NCBI GenBank assembly: GCA_015680685.1
Contig: MNCI01006688.1
Coordinates: forward strand, 1 to 64,000
Direction: 5' to 3'
Source: Gnetum montanum
Taxonomy: Eukaryota > Streptophyta > Gnetopsida > Gnetales > Gnetaceae
DNA: 64,000 bases
This document shows positions 43,680 to 56,199 of the stretch, one piece after another. Under the pieces are notes generated by a model. The model did no database searches, was not told where the DNA came from, and saw nothing but the letters and a program-made list of their open reading frames with translations. Both the position numbers and the translations under genes were made by a program. Numbering within the stretch: the stretch's first letter is position 1; the number at the start of each line of letters is the position of its first letter.

Positions 43680-44820
43680 GAATAGAGACATGGAAAGCAT
43701 GAACTCTACCTTCTAGATGATGGTTGCTCAGTTAGATGAAATCAACACAAAGGTAGAGAGAAATGTTAGTTCTAGCCATTTTCCAACATGTGGAGGTGAT
43801 AAGCATGCATGTTCAGATGAGGAAGTTTCATAACCAGCTAGAGATGAAGCAGATAATAAGGAAGGACAATCTAGCTATGGGAGCATAGGAAGTCGTTAAC
43901 CAAGAATTCCAATGTGATGGAATCCTATTTCTCACATGAGAAATTTGACAACTCCAACTATGGTAAATACTTCTTCTCTAGGAAACCTTGATAAGGAAGA
44001 TGAAGCAAGGTTTGCTAGAGTATTCAAAAATTCTACAAGACTTCCATATATGAAGTTGAAGACTTTCAATAGTGTAGATGGTACCAATGCTTTTCCAGGT
44101 TGGCTAAAGTTACTTAAGAAGCATTTATAGTTGGAAGGGATACCATTTAACTTGAGGATACCTATTACTAAATCTAGATTAGAAGGTATGACCTCTACTT
44201 GGTGGAAAAATTAGTCCTAAGGTTATGAAAGATGAAACAGTCAATCCATTAGATATTGGAATTTGATGGAATATAGGTTTAAAAGAAAATTTGAATAGTC
44301 TCATTAGAAACAAGAGATCATTATGAAGTTGAGATTCCTAAGGCAAGGTAACAAGGATGTCAAACAAGTTTACATCGAATTTTAGAGTCTATTCCATCAA
44401 CGTAAGGTAAAATGGAAAGAGTATGAATAGGCTTTAATCTTTTTAGAAGATCTCAAAATGTTGTATTAGTAGGAATTATCTTTTTGTAAGCCACAAACTC
44501 TTGATGATGCTTATGATTTGGCACTCAAGGATAAAAAGAAATTAAGCAAATTAAAAAACAAGAATAAACAAAATTCCAAGGGAAGGGAGAAGGGATCAAA
44601 ATATGAAAAAGGAATTTGAGTTCAAATTTGAAAACAAGAATGAAAACCATGGTAAGAATAGTAAAAGAGGCAATGAGAAGGGAAAAGCCAAGAAAAACCA
44701 AGGCAAGAAAGGTAAGGATCAAAGTAAAACCTTATAAAAAATATAGTACTTCAAGTGTGGAGAATGGAAATACAAGTAATGGGAATGTTTACTTTATAAG
44801 ATAGCCAAGGGTAAACACAT
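43680..44820 (+). pseudogene. Element E gag remnant
   Basis: Readable blocks: 'LPYMKLKTFNSVDG' and 'FPGWLKLLKKHL' (44040-44130), 'IPITKSRLEGMTSTWW', 'LRFLRQGNKDVKQVYIEF' (about 44330), then a Lys-rich stretch (44530-44740) and a zinc-knuckle trace 'YFKCGEW' (about 44750). This is the gag domain plus nucleocapsid of a Ty3/gypsy element. TAG stops interrupt it at positions where Gln is likely. Confidence 0.75.
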
Positions 44821-44939
44821 GTAAAAAATGGAGGAAGAGGAGATATCAAACCAAGATCTTCAGAGAGGTAATTCGAATGCAACAAAAATTAAGAATGTTT
44901 CAAAATTAAATTTGTGTACATTCATGGGAAATGTAAATA

Positions 44940-45087
44940 AAGGAGATCATCCTAATAGAAAATTATTATTTTGAATTGGGACTAAATGTTTACTTAGTGA
45001 GGAATGAATTCATGTTTTGATTGATGGGGAGTTCCAAGAAAATGTTATTTCTTCTACGATAAGTGCTAAATTAGGGTTGCTAACTAG
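44940..45087 (+). pseudogene. Element E protease, first part
   Basis: 'VLIDGEFQENVISSTISAKL' (about 45018-45075) matches the retropepsin active-site region; the Asp-Thr/Ser-Gly box has become Asp-Gly-Glu. It is cut at 45087 by element C and resumes at 59716 with 'YKVHWLFRDFLQEVREQCTL'. Confidence 0.7.
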
Positions 45088-46000
45088 TGAGTGGTGAGGT
45101 ACCCCTACATCTAACCATACGAATCACAAAACATTCATGCATGATTCAGTAGAATTTTGGTGGACTTTATCATTTCTATTGCACAAGCCCTTTAGGAACT
45201 GAATCTAGCCTTAAGGTCAATCGTTGTTCTCCCAATTACACTTGTGATGTACGCTGGTATGGTTAAGTGTAATCGAGGCATCCAATTTTTATCATTTTGT
45301 ATTTTATATTTTGGTGCTTGAAATGTAGATAAAAGGAGTTTAATTAACTAATATAAATTACTAATTAACTAATCATTTAACTAATCCTAACATAAGTATT
45401 TGTTCCCACTTTCTGTACACATCTTGAACCCATGTATCCATTGCTGGGTGACCAAATGCTACGCTATTGGACATACCAAGCAATAACACTACTGGGATTA
45501 CCAAGGGAATATGTGTTATGCTTGAAGTAGTTGTACTTATGTGTGTAATCTATCTTGCTTAATTGTCTCATTAACATAATAACTAGAAAATATCTGATAA
45601 CTAATTGAAAGGATTTAATAAATAATTGCAAACATTAAATGCATAAATAAAATAGGTAATCTATTCAAAGTGTTGCAAAGTTTATTAGAAAGCTCATCTT
45701 TATTACTACATACATTGTTGTGCTTAGGTACAACAATGCTCAAATAAAGATCTATACACAATGACTCCTGCTATGGGCACTCAGGGGAAAAAAATCTAAC
45801 TTTTGAATGGAAAAAATGAAAGAGCTTTACTACTATTGAAATCTAGATCCTCCTAAATGTAGTTGGTAGGCATGTATTTATAGGTGATAGACAAACACTG
45901 CATTGACAGGGCCTCATCGATGTAGGACGAGATGCATCGACAAGGCCTTGTCAACATGGTCGATGAGGCCTTATCGATGTAGCCAACCAATGATGACTCA
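45088..46000 (-). mobile_element. Element C 3' LTR
   Basis: 913 bp. It matches 58824-59715; on the minus strand it starts TGAGTCATCATTGG and ends ACCTCACCACTCA. The polypurine tract 'aattatgggggtatga' (minus, 46001-46016) is adjacent. U3 holds the 'GAGGCCTCATCGATG' palindrome cluster (45898-45985). Confidence 0.87.
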
Positions 46001-48528
46001 TCATACCCCCATAATTATTGATTAACTTTTCTTCAACAAAAAAAAACATGATTAACTTCACAAAAAATGGAGTGCCTGGGTGTACAGATCAACACATTAC
46101 AAAAAAATGATGGTGTTTAAAACACAAAATTGAATACCGTGATACAACTCTTCAAAAATTGGACAACATGTTCCTTGATGATGTGAAGCTTGTTGGAGAA
46201 GATCAAACAGTCCCAGGCAATGGTGGTTCTTGAGGCTTTGAGGGACCTTCAATAACTTCATGCACTAGTAGTGGTTGAGGCAACTATGGTTGTCCTGCTA
46301 CTGTTGCAACTTCAGGTGGGAGGCAGAAAGCATCTAGCAGTCCTTTCATTTTCTTCTTCTTAGTCTTGGGATTATGCACCATCCATGTAGCTTCCCTAAT
46401 GTGGGTTGAAACGGGCACATCCCAAGGACACAGGATCACTAGAAACAACTCCTTGACATTGATGAACTAGGTAGCAAACTATTTGCATTCAAAGTTGAAT
46501 GATTACATTATGTTCTTTAGCTCCTAGTAGTCATTTATCCATTTGGCTAGGTCCTGAGTGATGGATTGTTGATTTGTGAATCATCCTTTGAGGACTTTGA
46601 GTTCAGTTCTAATTGTCTCAAGCTTTTGCTTGGTATCCTTATGATGTTTGAACTCAACTTCATATAACAGATACAAGATAGCCACTTGTTTCTCTAATTC
46701 TGACCATGGTCGTCTAATTGTCAGCATTCCCAGGTTTGCATAATGAAGATTGGCCAACTCCATATGCTTTGTCATTTCTTCAATTTGCAACTCCTTCAAG
46801 CTAATCTCTACTTTGTTGTAGGTGTTAATCCCATCAAGGATGGGCTGCCACATCTCTCTTCCTTGCTAGAGTTGCTGGAGGGCTTCATTCACTTTTGTCT
46901 TTTTCATCTAGATTTGTTTTTCATTAATTTCCTTTTGCAAGCCAACCTGGTCCTTGTAGTGATTTTTCACTTTCTCAAACTTGAGAGTTTCATTCTTCCA
47001 GGCAACGAATTTGATGGCAGACTTTTATCACAAGGTGTGTACCTCCTTCATTGATAGATTGTGATTCTCTACGGCTAATTTTCTTAGCTCAATGTTGACT
47101 CTAGCAAGCTACTCCTACTACTGATGAATGAATTCTTGCATTTGATCTCTCTGAGCATCAACATCTCACAGGTGATGATTTTGCATAGTTAATTCTTCAT
47201 TTTCTTGGTGCATCTAATTCAAGTCCTTTTTGATTGAGTGCATTTCAGCTTTTTCCATGGAATATTTGAAGATGGCCATTACTACTTCCTCCTTAGCCTT
47301 TTGAAATCATTATTGAAGCTATTTGATAGCTTCACCTCTTATCATTATTGGGTTGAGGATTGCTTTTTCTAGAAGTTGGGCATGAAGTTCAGCAACCTCC
47401 ACGACCAAGCGTTGATTTTGCTCTTGAGCCATTTCTAGTTGCCCCTCCAAAATAATTCATTTGCCCCTTATATTCAGTAACTCTAACTAGGTTGTAGTGA
47501 TGTTATTTGGAAGATCAAAGATATCTAGAGTTGGTTACCTGGTTTCTACTAGTTGTTCCAGTAGCTGTTTGTGTTGGGCTGCATTCAATTTCCCACTAAC
47601 TATGCCTGTGGATGTCTACACATCTTGGAGTGCAAATACATCTAGTATAGATCCTATGGATGCATTCAATGCTTCAACTACATGGTTAACTACCACTTCT
47701 ATCATTGTCTCCTATCCTTGGTGCTGCATCACCAAGACAGTTGCCTCTTCACCCTCCTCCAACCTCATCGAGAAAGTGGCGGCATTCCCAGAGATTTCTA
47801 GGAATAGATGATGTGTTGCTAGTAACACTGTCACCTCTCAAGTATTGGGATATGACCTAAAAGGTAGTTTCATTCTTTGGGTAGAGAAAATGGAACCACA
47901 CCTCTCCATCTAACTAACTGTTTGGGCCATCTCATTAAGGTGACTCATTGCTGGCCGATACAGAGATGGATCCACCCTACTTGTTCCTACTTGCTATTCT
48001 TGTTCACTCAAGAGCTATTCTTAGATTCTTCATAGACATTTAAGGGTTGCATGGGCCTCCGATGTGGTTTCCTGAGTGGGTGGTGGTGGAAGTAGCTCCT
48101 TTTCTTAAGTGGTTGTTAACATCTTATCCTTCATGATTTCTATCCATGAGGACAAGGGAGCATGCCTCAGAGTACCATTAGAATAGTGAATGATGCCTGC
48201 CCTTTTGCAAAGTTTTCTAATAAGGCACAAAAAGGGCAAGGTCTTCCTTCCATGTTCATTGTCCTTGAAATGCTTATCGATCTTCAAATAAATCAGCTAT
48301 GGAAGTTTAATGGGAGATTTCCCACTTAGAGCAATGCATGCTCAAGTAGAGAAAGCAATCACCTTGCTTGGCCTTACCGTTGGATTGAGGTGATAGGCTG
48401 CAATCTTGAAATAAATCTGCTCCACCATTATGAGCACATCATACTCCTTACGGTCCACCCTATAGCATCATTGGGTCCACTCCCTTTTTTCCTTAGGATC
48501 ACCTTTTGTTGATATCTCTGTCAACTGT

Positions 48529-50094
48529 TGATGAAGTGTCATTTGGTTATGCATTTACTAGGCCATGTATATAGGACCCCGTCAACACGGGCCCATTGAC
48601 GCATCCTTCCATCCAAGCGTTCGACATCAAACAGAAATAGTTCATAGCTTGGTTCATCAACTTGAAAGAACTCTTCCTGACGCTGCCATGTCCTTGGGAG
48701 ATTCTAGTTCCAACACACATTGGTGAAGCTGCCTGGACAGTGAACGATCCTAGAAGTAAAGAGGAAAAATAAGGGCTCTTCTGGAAGCTTTCCGATTGGT
48801 TCTAGAAGTGGCAGCTATTGTAGGATAGCCATCATTCATGCCACCACTACCACATGGGCTAGAGGTTGGTGAAGGTCCATTGGAACCACCGCCACCAGGG
48901 ACGATGTGATCTTGTCCAGTAATTTTTACATCCTTCTCACAATAGAGACTCTAGGACTGGTGGGGTGTTCAATTCTGTCTCTGAACACCACCATTTTTGT
49001 AAATTGTCCTTCTTTGTACACTCGGGCACTTGGTAAAATTGATGTTGTGTCATGTGTGTGTGTCAAGTCATGTGTGTTGTAAATAAAAGTCCATACCTTC
49101 CAAATTGTAAGAGGAACTCGAGGATGAGTTTTTACTCAGTTGTGGGGTATGATGAAGTGTCATTTGGTCATGTGTTTACTAGGCTACGTATACGGGGCTG
49201 TGTCGATGGGGCCCTGTATATGCAGCGCCATTGACGCGACCTTGTCAATGTGGGCTTGTCGACATTGGCCTGTCGATGCATCCTTCCATGCATTGACATA
49301 GCCCCATTTAAGCAGAGCCTATTTTGACCTATAAATAAGAGGGCTTCCTCCTCTCTTAGGTACCTATTTGTCAGTTGTAGCGAAGCTCTTGTAGTTTCTT
49401 CCTGCAAGAGTTAGAATATTTTCCAAGTGCCTGCAGTAGGTGTAAAGAAGGTGTTCGGCTCTTTATTCGAGCACTGATGTATTTGAGCCCATTGGCATGG
49501 ACGATAATAAAGATGAGCTTTCAAGCATTCCTTGTAGCATTTGGACTTAGTCATTTAATGCATTCAATAGATTAATATTTCTATGCTTTGATAATTCCTT
49601 AAGTTTCTCTTATTATTAGTTTAATCGCTATCACTCGTTCATAGTTCACAGAAACCATAAGTACGACAATCTCGAATGTAAACCCAACATTTGGTAACCT
49701 AGTGATGCTTAACGTTTTGTAACCCAATAGTGGTTAGGGGATGCTCAGGACATGCCTAGAAGATGGGATTAGATACTTATGCTACGAATAGTTAAGATAC
49801 AGATTAGGATAATTATAGATTAGATAATATTACATTCCTTACTTTCCATACCTTAATTAGACGCCAAAAGATAAAGGAAAAAGCCATAAAACTCAGTTGC
49901 CTCAATCTCACTTAACCATTGAAATCAGAACATCACAAGTGAGGTTGAGAGGACAATGATCGTTCTAACAAAGGGTTTTTCTAGTTAAAGGTATGGTGTA
50001 TGTTAAGTGCTTATAGTCTACGGAATTCGACCGAGTCGTGTGTGAACACCTATGATTCGCATGGTTTGGCATAGGGGTACCTAGTCGTTCATCA
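48529..50094 (+). mobile_element. Element D: internally deleted LTR element inside C
   Basis: Flanked by a perfect 5-bp duplication actgt (48524-48528 and 50095-50099). It starts TGATGAAGTGTCATTTGG (48529), and the same sequence restarts at 49150. Only about the first 80 bases of the 5' LTR remain. Then comes a 3' interior remnant (about 48610-49149) ending in 'agttgtggggta', the polypurine tract. Then a full 3' LTR (49150-50094) ends '...gttcatca'. The LTR is a relative of element C's LTR in the opposite orientation, sharing inverted 'ggtacccctatg' and 'gaatcataggtg'-type ends. Confidence 0.82.
49150..50094 (+). mobile_element. Element D 3' LTR
   Basis: 945 bp, TG...CA. It has 'cctataaataagagggct' (49330-49347) as a TATA box and a short GTCGA/GGCC-rich zone before it. 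Sequence quality is good compared with neighbours, so D may be one of the youngest insertions here. Confidence 0.8.
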
Positions 50095-50640
50095 ACTGTG
50101 TTCCAATTTTTGGCAACCCCAGTGCCTGTGTGATAGCTTTCACCGAATAGGATACTTGAATGTCTTTGATTTTTACAATAGACCCTGGCCTTTGACTATT
50201 CTAGAAAAGATAAGTCTCTTCCATGTACCATTCCCCACTGGTCATGATGATTGGCCAAATGGGAGAGGCTTGTAATTGTGTCTTGACATCCTGTAGAGCT
50301 TTCTCCAAAAATGGCCAAAGTTTATCTCTTAAAGAATGATCTTTGGATATCTTGGGACTTGATGATGTCTAGGCAGGCTTGAGTTAGAGTGACCTCAAGC
50401 CTTGGCATAAGTCTAGGTGCTTCTCCTTGTTGGGATTGTTCTGTAGGCACTTCTTCTTCTAGAATTTGTTAAATAGATTCCACTTCAGAATCCTCATGAA
50501 GAGGTCCTGTTGCATGGGTTGCTTGTTGTTGTTCTTGGCCTTGTTCTTGCTAGCCCCTTCCAACTCTAGGTCACTTCTCCCATGGTTTTGAGGGTTCTCC
50601 TTCCTACAAACATTTTTGTTTGGGTGTCATCTATCATCAC

Positions 50641-52855
50641 AATAGAACCATGGACTAGTAATCATTGTGTAACCTTAAAATAATTGGGATACCTTAACTC
50701 TTGAGGATAGTTACACTTGGCTAAGTTGTGATTATGGTTGATTTAATTAACTTAATTGTTATTTCTATTAATGCCTTACATTGATAATTTATCTTGGAGA
50801 TTATTGGAAGGGTTAATTTCGAAAAAGTTGATGTTTATATATGATTCAGGTTACTAACCCTTGGGGTGTTTGAAATTTTTTTCCAAAATTGCATCAGAAA
50901 CCTTAAGGTTTGTGGCCCCCATGATAAAGATCTTACCTTTGGTAAGTGTTGGATCAAAAAATGGAGTGATTTGGACAAACAGTTTGAAAGTTGTGGACTC
51001 TAAAAGGTTTTGGGCTTTGAAAAATTACAAAATTTCCCATGTATTATGAGCAAATTGCAAAAAATTCCAAAGTATCTAGCCATATATATAGTATTTTTGC
51101 ACTATGTTGACAAGGCCTCATCGACGGGGCCTCATTGACATGGTTAGCTCTATCGACAAGGCCTCATCGATGTAGTTATTGACCATTGTTGACTTCCATT
51201 GACTTTGGTCAAACTTTCAGAATACAAAGAATTTTTTGATGAAATTGGGGTCAAATGAAAGCTTAGAAGACCAAGAATAGTATGAAATCATGAGAAGAGG
51301 ATGTTGAAGTTCATAAATTTGAAAAAATGGAGAAACATTAATTTAATGATTGAATGTAATGAAAGAGTAAGGAGTACTGAGTAGTTTACACAATGGAAAA
51401 TATGAAATATAAGATTGTAGCAATGTCAAAGGTAAGGAACCTTAACTAATCAAGCCAAAAGCTATGCAAGTGGATCCTCCCCATAGCAAGCTTATGCTGT
51501 TTTGGCCCTTGCTTTACCTTAAATAAAGAGTTTTTTGGCCCCATAGTTAATTTAATGATTATGACAAGTTAAGGACCAACCGAAAAGAATCCACTCAAGA
51601 ATCCCAATATGTCAAACTAAGACATAGGGCATAACATAGAACTAGATAGTGAGGTGAGTTATGGTAGCATGGATGGATGATAGAGAAGGTGGAATGAAGT
51701 TCCAAATTGAGGTCATAATAAGTCCCTTGTGGAATTGCAGTTAAAATGAGTTGAGAAGTTTCATCCTTAGTCTAGGCCAAAGCTATCCACTTTCAGTGAC
51801 TTTGCATCTCCACTCTAAGACTGGTCCACCCACTTGAGACACAATAGTATTTCCACACGACAACCATCATTCCACAGAGAGGAGAGAGAAGTAGGAAGTG
51901 AAAGAGAGAGAGAGGGCCTTAGTTAGAGGGGACCTTCAGGCATAGGTGTACGTCTTCGAGTCCCATAACTGGTGCCTGTAGCCCTTTTATTTGTCCAAAG
52001 GGTGTGCTTTGAATTCCCATTAATTTTTTAAATGGGAACCACAACATGTGAGAACTTCTTCATGTCGAAGGGGTGTGCTTTAAATTACCATCATTTTTTT
52101 GAATGATGGGAACCACACCATGCAATGATGTTATTTGTCTTCTTATCATTGGGTAGTATGGAATAGCAAGAAGTTTATGAAAGAAACACTCAAGCAAGAA
52201 GAAGAGTACAAAAAATATTGAGTCCCCTTGAAGTTACACCCTTTACAAACCTTTGGATCTTTCCTAATTCTGGAACTACCAAGGTCATTGATTGATTAAA
52301 AGTTCCTTTAATGAAAAAGGAACCTCAAATTTCCAAAACAAGAAAAACCATAGAGCTCATTGGATGGGTGGATGATGTGGACTCACTACCTATTCCATGA
52401 AAAATAAACCATGCCAAATTCATCAAACATCAGAATTCAAAAATAGAAACCAGACATCGACAATCACACATTAAGCAGAAACTATCATTAGTAAATATTA
52501 ATAGTAGCATTATGTCCTATGACAATAAAGTAAATTTATTAGCAAAAATGAGAAAATATCACACTTAATAAAAAGAAACAAAATAAAGTAAAATATATAA
52601 GAAAGTGTAAAATAATCAAGAAAGGTTAAAGGTACTAAAGATGATATAAAATTAGAAAAATTTGAAAATAAAAAATCTATAAAATCAAAAATGTGAAAAA
52701 AAAAGGTAGAAAAACTAAGAGGCTATGGTAATGGTTAGCACGGATGGACATCTCCCCCATGACTAAGCTGGAAGGAGGAGATCCAAAAAATAGAACGTGG
52801 GTGTCCATTAGTTGAGGAAGTATTTACACTAGCCTATCTTGGTTCTAGAAAAGGT
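50641..52855 (-). other. Element C spacer between integrase and extra ORF
   Basis: No coding frame. It holds a copy of the U3 motif ('caaggcctcatcgacgggg', 'gacaaggcctcatcgatgta', 51112-51180) just upstream of the extra ORF on the minus strand's 5' side, and a roughly 75-base direct duplication at 51995-52140 ('gggtgtgctttgaattccca' and 'gggtgtgctttaaattacca'). A GA microsatellite is at 51902-51913. Confidence 0.6.
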
Positions 52856-53951
52856 TTAATTTGTTGGATATTGACCAACTACTTTTTATTTGGGTTGTCA
52901 AGTTTGTAAATTATCATGGCCTTAGAGGGAAAGGTTTAATTAATTATATAAGGTTCCTCCCACAATGTTTAAAATTTTTCCTTTTGAGGTACATGTGTGG
53001 GGTTCCAATAAAGGACCTTATCTCTTGGTTGAAACTTTACTTTCCTAATTCTAAGGTTGTGAATGCCTTGTTCACCTCATTCAATGATAGGTCCACTAAG
53101 TGATTTTCATCTAGCACATTCAGATTGATCAATCTTTCTTTCTATGCTAGACTTAGATCAAGGTTTAATTCATAGGCCGTTGAGAGTGTATAGAGCTTAG
53201 ATTGAATCAGGAGCATTGGAAGTTTTCTGTACACTAAATCATAGGGAGAATATCCAATAGGAAGTTTCCAAGTTGATCGGTAAGCCCAGAGAGCATCATT
53301 AAGTTTTGTGCTCCAATCCTTCCTATATTTGCTAATGGTTCACGTTAATATTTTTGTAATCTCCTAGTTGGTTACCTCTGCTTGACCCTTGGCTTGGGGA
53401 TGGTAAGGTGTTGTTAATTTATGTTCTACCCCTAAGTGTTGCATTAATTTTCTAAATGTGGCATCTATGAAATGAGTTCCATTATCAAAAATTAGTGAAC
53501 ACGACACCCCAAACCTATTTATTATATGTTGTATAAATTTGGTAGTAGTGGATGATGTGCAATCTGTAATGGCTACTACTTCAACCCATTTTGTGTAGTA
53601 GTCAACTACTACTATAATATATTATTTCTCATTAGACATGGGTGTGATGGGATCCATCAAGTTAATGCCCCATATGTCAAAAGGTTCTAGTGGTTGAATC
53701 CATTGTTGAGGACCTTCCATACAAGTGGTCATCCCCCCGTCACATTGACAATGTTCACAAAACTTGACAAATTGGTGGACATCCCTATGATTATGGGACA
53801 GTAGTATCCTACCATTAGGATTTTTATGGCCATGTGTCTTCCTACATAGCAGTCTGCAAATGGTCCTTCATGAACATCCTAGAAAATGCATAGTTGATCT
53901 TTGTCAGGGACATACCAATAGATCAAGCCATCAACACACACCTTGTAAAGG
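52856..53951 (-). pseudogene. Element C integrase
   Basis: Reads on the minus strand from the N at 53952. Zinc finger: 'DVHEGPFADCYVGRHMAIKI' with two His, then 'FCEHCQCDG'. Core: first Asp in 'INLMDPITPMSNEK', second in 'LIFDNGTHFIDATF', Glu in 'HPQAKGQAEVTN'. Then '[15 protein letters not shown]' and '[15 protein letters not shown]'. All three catalytic acids are present. A few TAG stops and shifts break it. The C-terminal part (53150-52860) is decayed. Confidence 0.87.
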
Positions 53952-53952
53952 N
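53952..53952. other. Assembly join (single N) in element C pol
   Basis: A lone N between RNase H and the integrase finger. The usual linker is short here, so sequence is probably missing. Confidence 0.7.
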
Positions 53953-55420
53953 CATCTTAAGCAAGAAAGATGGTTAGTAATCACATTCTTGGTCCCTTTT
54001 CAATCTACCACAGTAGGATCAAATTCCTACAAGATCACAAGCCACTATATAACATGAGGGCTCACCATCAGCTTATTCATAAGGAAGTGAATTGCATTGT
54101 AGTCCATATGTACAAATACCTTATAACCTAGCACATAATGTCTAAACTTTTCTAGCACATACATCATTGTCATTAATTCTTTTTCCATGGTGGTATAATT
54201 TAATTCTACCCCCACAATGCTTCTACTTGTGTAGTGGATATAATATGGATTTTTCTTATCATCCATCTATGTGAGCATTGCTCCCAAACCATAGTTAGAT
54301 GTGTCTGTCATGATATGGAATGGTTTGGACCAATCTGGTGCTCGTAGGATTGGTGTTTCTATGAGTTTCTCTTTTAATTATTGGAATGAATTTTTACATT
54401 TCTTGGTCTAAATGAAAGGTGAATCTTTCTTTGTAAGTTCCACCAATGGCTTTGCAATTTTAGAAAAATTCTCAATAAAGCGTTGGTAGTAACCAGTGTG
54501 TCCAAGGAATGATCGAACATCTTTAACGGTCTCTAGTTGGCATGTTATTCCTTGGATGACCCTTATCTTTTCTAGGTCTACCTCAATCACTTTTTATGAA
54601 ATTTGGTGCCCTAGCATAATGCCTTCTTGGACCATGACATAGCTCTTTTACTAGTTGAGCTGTAGGTTTGTCTTAACACATCTCTTTAGTACTTGCTCAA
54701 GTCGGTCCAAGGCTTGCTCAAAGGTATCTCCATAGGTGGACAAGTCATCCATGAAGACTTTAATACCACTACCAATTTGTTGTTGAAAGATACTAAGGAC
54801 CACACGTTGAAATGTTGTAGGAGCATTACATAGGCCAAATGGAATCTTACAGTATGCAAAAGTCCCCTAGGAACTCATGAATGTTGTCCTGGCCTGGTAT
54901 TTTGGCATAATTTGGATTTGGTTATAGCCACTATAACCATCCAAGAAACTATAATAACAATGTAGGGATATGGTGTCTAATACTTGGCCCACAAATGACA
55001 AAGGAAAGTGATCCTTAAATGTTGCCATATTTAACAACCTAAAGTTAATGCGAACCCGCCATTTACCATCCTTCTTTGGTAAAATTATGAGTGGGCTAAC
55101 CCACTCACTATCCATGATTGGATAGATAAAACTTGCCTTGAGGAGTTGCCCTATCTCCTCCTTAACGATTTACTTTAATTTTCTGTTTAGCCACCTTTGC
55201 AGTTGCCTTCTAGAATGCTGGGTTAGTGTAGATGCAGTGCTAGCATATCTTTGGATCAATTCTTATTAGCTTTGGATATGATCAAGTGAAGGCTAGTGAC
55301 CATTTATTCATCAGTTTCAACAACTTTTCTTTTTGTTTAGGAGCAAGTTTGACATTAATGATGACCAGTTTACCATTCTTTAGATGCATACTCCATTTCG
55401 ACTGGTAAATTTTTTAGTTC
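53953..55420 (-). pseudogene. Element C reverse transcriptase and RNase H
   Basis: RT on the minus strand: 'DSEWVSPLIILPKKDGKWRV' (55112), 'FSGYNQI'-type 'YYSFLDGYSGYNQIQIMP', 'IPFGLCNAPTTFQRVV' (about 54830), catalytic 'VFMDDLSTYGDTFEQ' with both Asp intact (54744-54752), and '[15 protein letters not shown]'. The connection domain has '[20 protein letters not shown]'. RNase H: 'MTDTSNYGLGAML', then 'LNYTTMEKELMTMMYVLEKF' and 'VHMDYNAIHFLM'. 'CNAPTTFQR' and 'FMDD' are typical of the Athila side of plant Ty3/gypsy. TAG and TAA stops occur at about five places. Confidence 0.88.
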
Positions 55421-55702
55421 TAAGGGCTCTTGCTTGAAGTGATCAAGGATCTCCAACTCTCCTTAATAGTTATCATCATCTTCATTAGAGAGTTGGAAAT
55501 GGACTTGTTCAATTTTTTCTATGTATTCAACATATGCACAAGTTAAACTCTCAATTGGTTCCATGCATATTGTGCTACTATCAAAATTAGCTATTAGCCA
55601 TTGGGTACCCTCCTGCTTTGTGGCTGCTATGTATAGAAACCATTGAATATTAATATATTGTCCACATTGATTACATACCTTAATGTATGTGCTCTTGATT
55701 GA

Positions 55703-56090
55703 TCAAATTTTTTGCATGTAATTGCATCCATTATTGCTATATGTGATGCATGGAATATGCTTCTTCTCAATCTTTCCTAACTCATTCTTAGATATTTTAA
55801 GAGATAGGTTCCTTATACCCATTTGCGCATTGAATATGCTTAACCAATCCCTTCCCATGATGATGGGGAAGTCACTTTTGTAGTTGTCCACCTTGATTAC
55901 TAGAAAATTAGCAAGATAGGACCACCCACAAACTATGGTCACAATGTCCTCTACTAATCCCAAAGGGACCATAATCGATTGATCTGCTAATTCTTGATGG
56001 ATATTTCTCTTCTTAAGAGGTGGTAGGTTCGAGGCCTTGTACATATCATGGGAGATGAGGTTAACTTTAGAACCAGAGTCAAGAAGAGCC
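55703..56090 (-). pseudogene. Element C protease
   Basis: The minus strand begins with the intact active site 'ALLDSGSKVNLISHDMYKAS' (56088-56030, Asp-Ser-Gly). It then has 'LVEDIVTIVCGWSYLANFLV' and the C-terminal motif 'FPIIMGRDWLSIFNAQMGI'. An open frame covers 56044-55703. It is the best preserved protease in the window. Confidence 0.87.
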
Positions 56091-56199
56091 TTGCATGGCT
56101 CTTGTCCAGCAATCTATAGAAAGATGAGTGGACTTCCTAGATTAGATCTTTTTGTAGAAAGGCTGCTAGCCTTGAACCAGTTAGAAATAGCATGGGTTA

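Larger units (their letters stand above)
46190..50640 (-). pseudogene. Element C extra ORF downstream of integrase: plant-transposon-like domain plus coiled coil, split by insertion D
   Basis: Minus-strand coding sequence in several shifted frames. Residues near the start (50640-50200) are Gln/Glu-rich. Next come 'MTSGEWYMEETYLF' and 'YSVKAITQALGLPKIGTQL' (50220-50100), interrupted by D, then 'KEYDVLIMVEQIYFKIAAYH' (48450) and 'KTLPFLCLIRKLCKRAGI' (48250-48190). This pattern resembles the 'putative plant transposon protein' domain found in accessory ORFs of plant retroelements. A long coiled coil follows (47300-46580), including 'EISLKELQIEEMTKHMELAN' and 'KQKLETIRTELKVLKG'. It lies where Athila elements carry an env-like or extra ORF. 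No signal peptide or membrane span is seen, so the role is unknown. Confidence 0.6.

Noticed and set aside
53860-54057. Plus-strand frame through the N at 53952
   Set aside because: It is the complementary shadow of element C integrase and RNase H on the minus strand.
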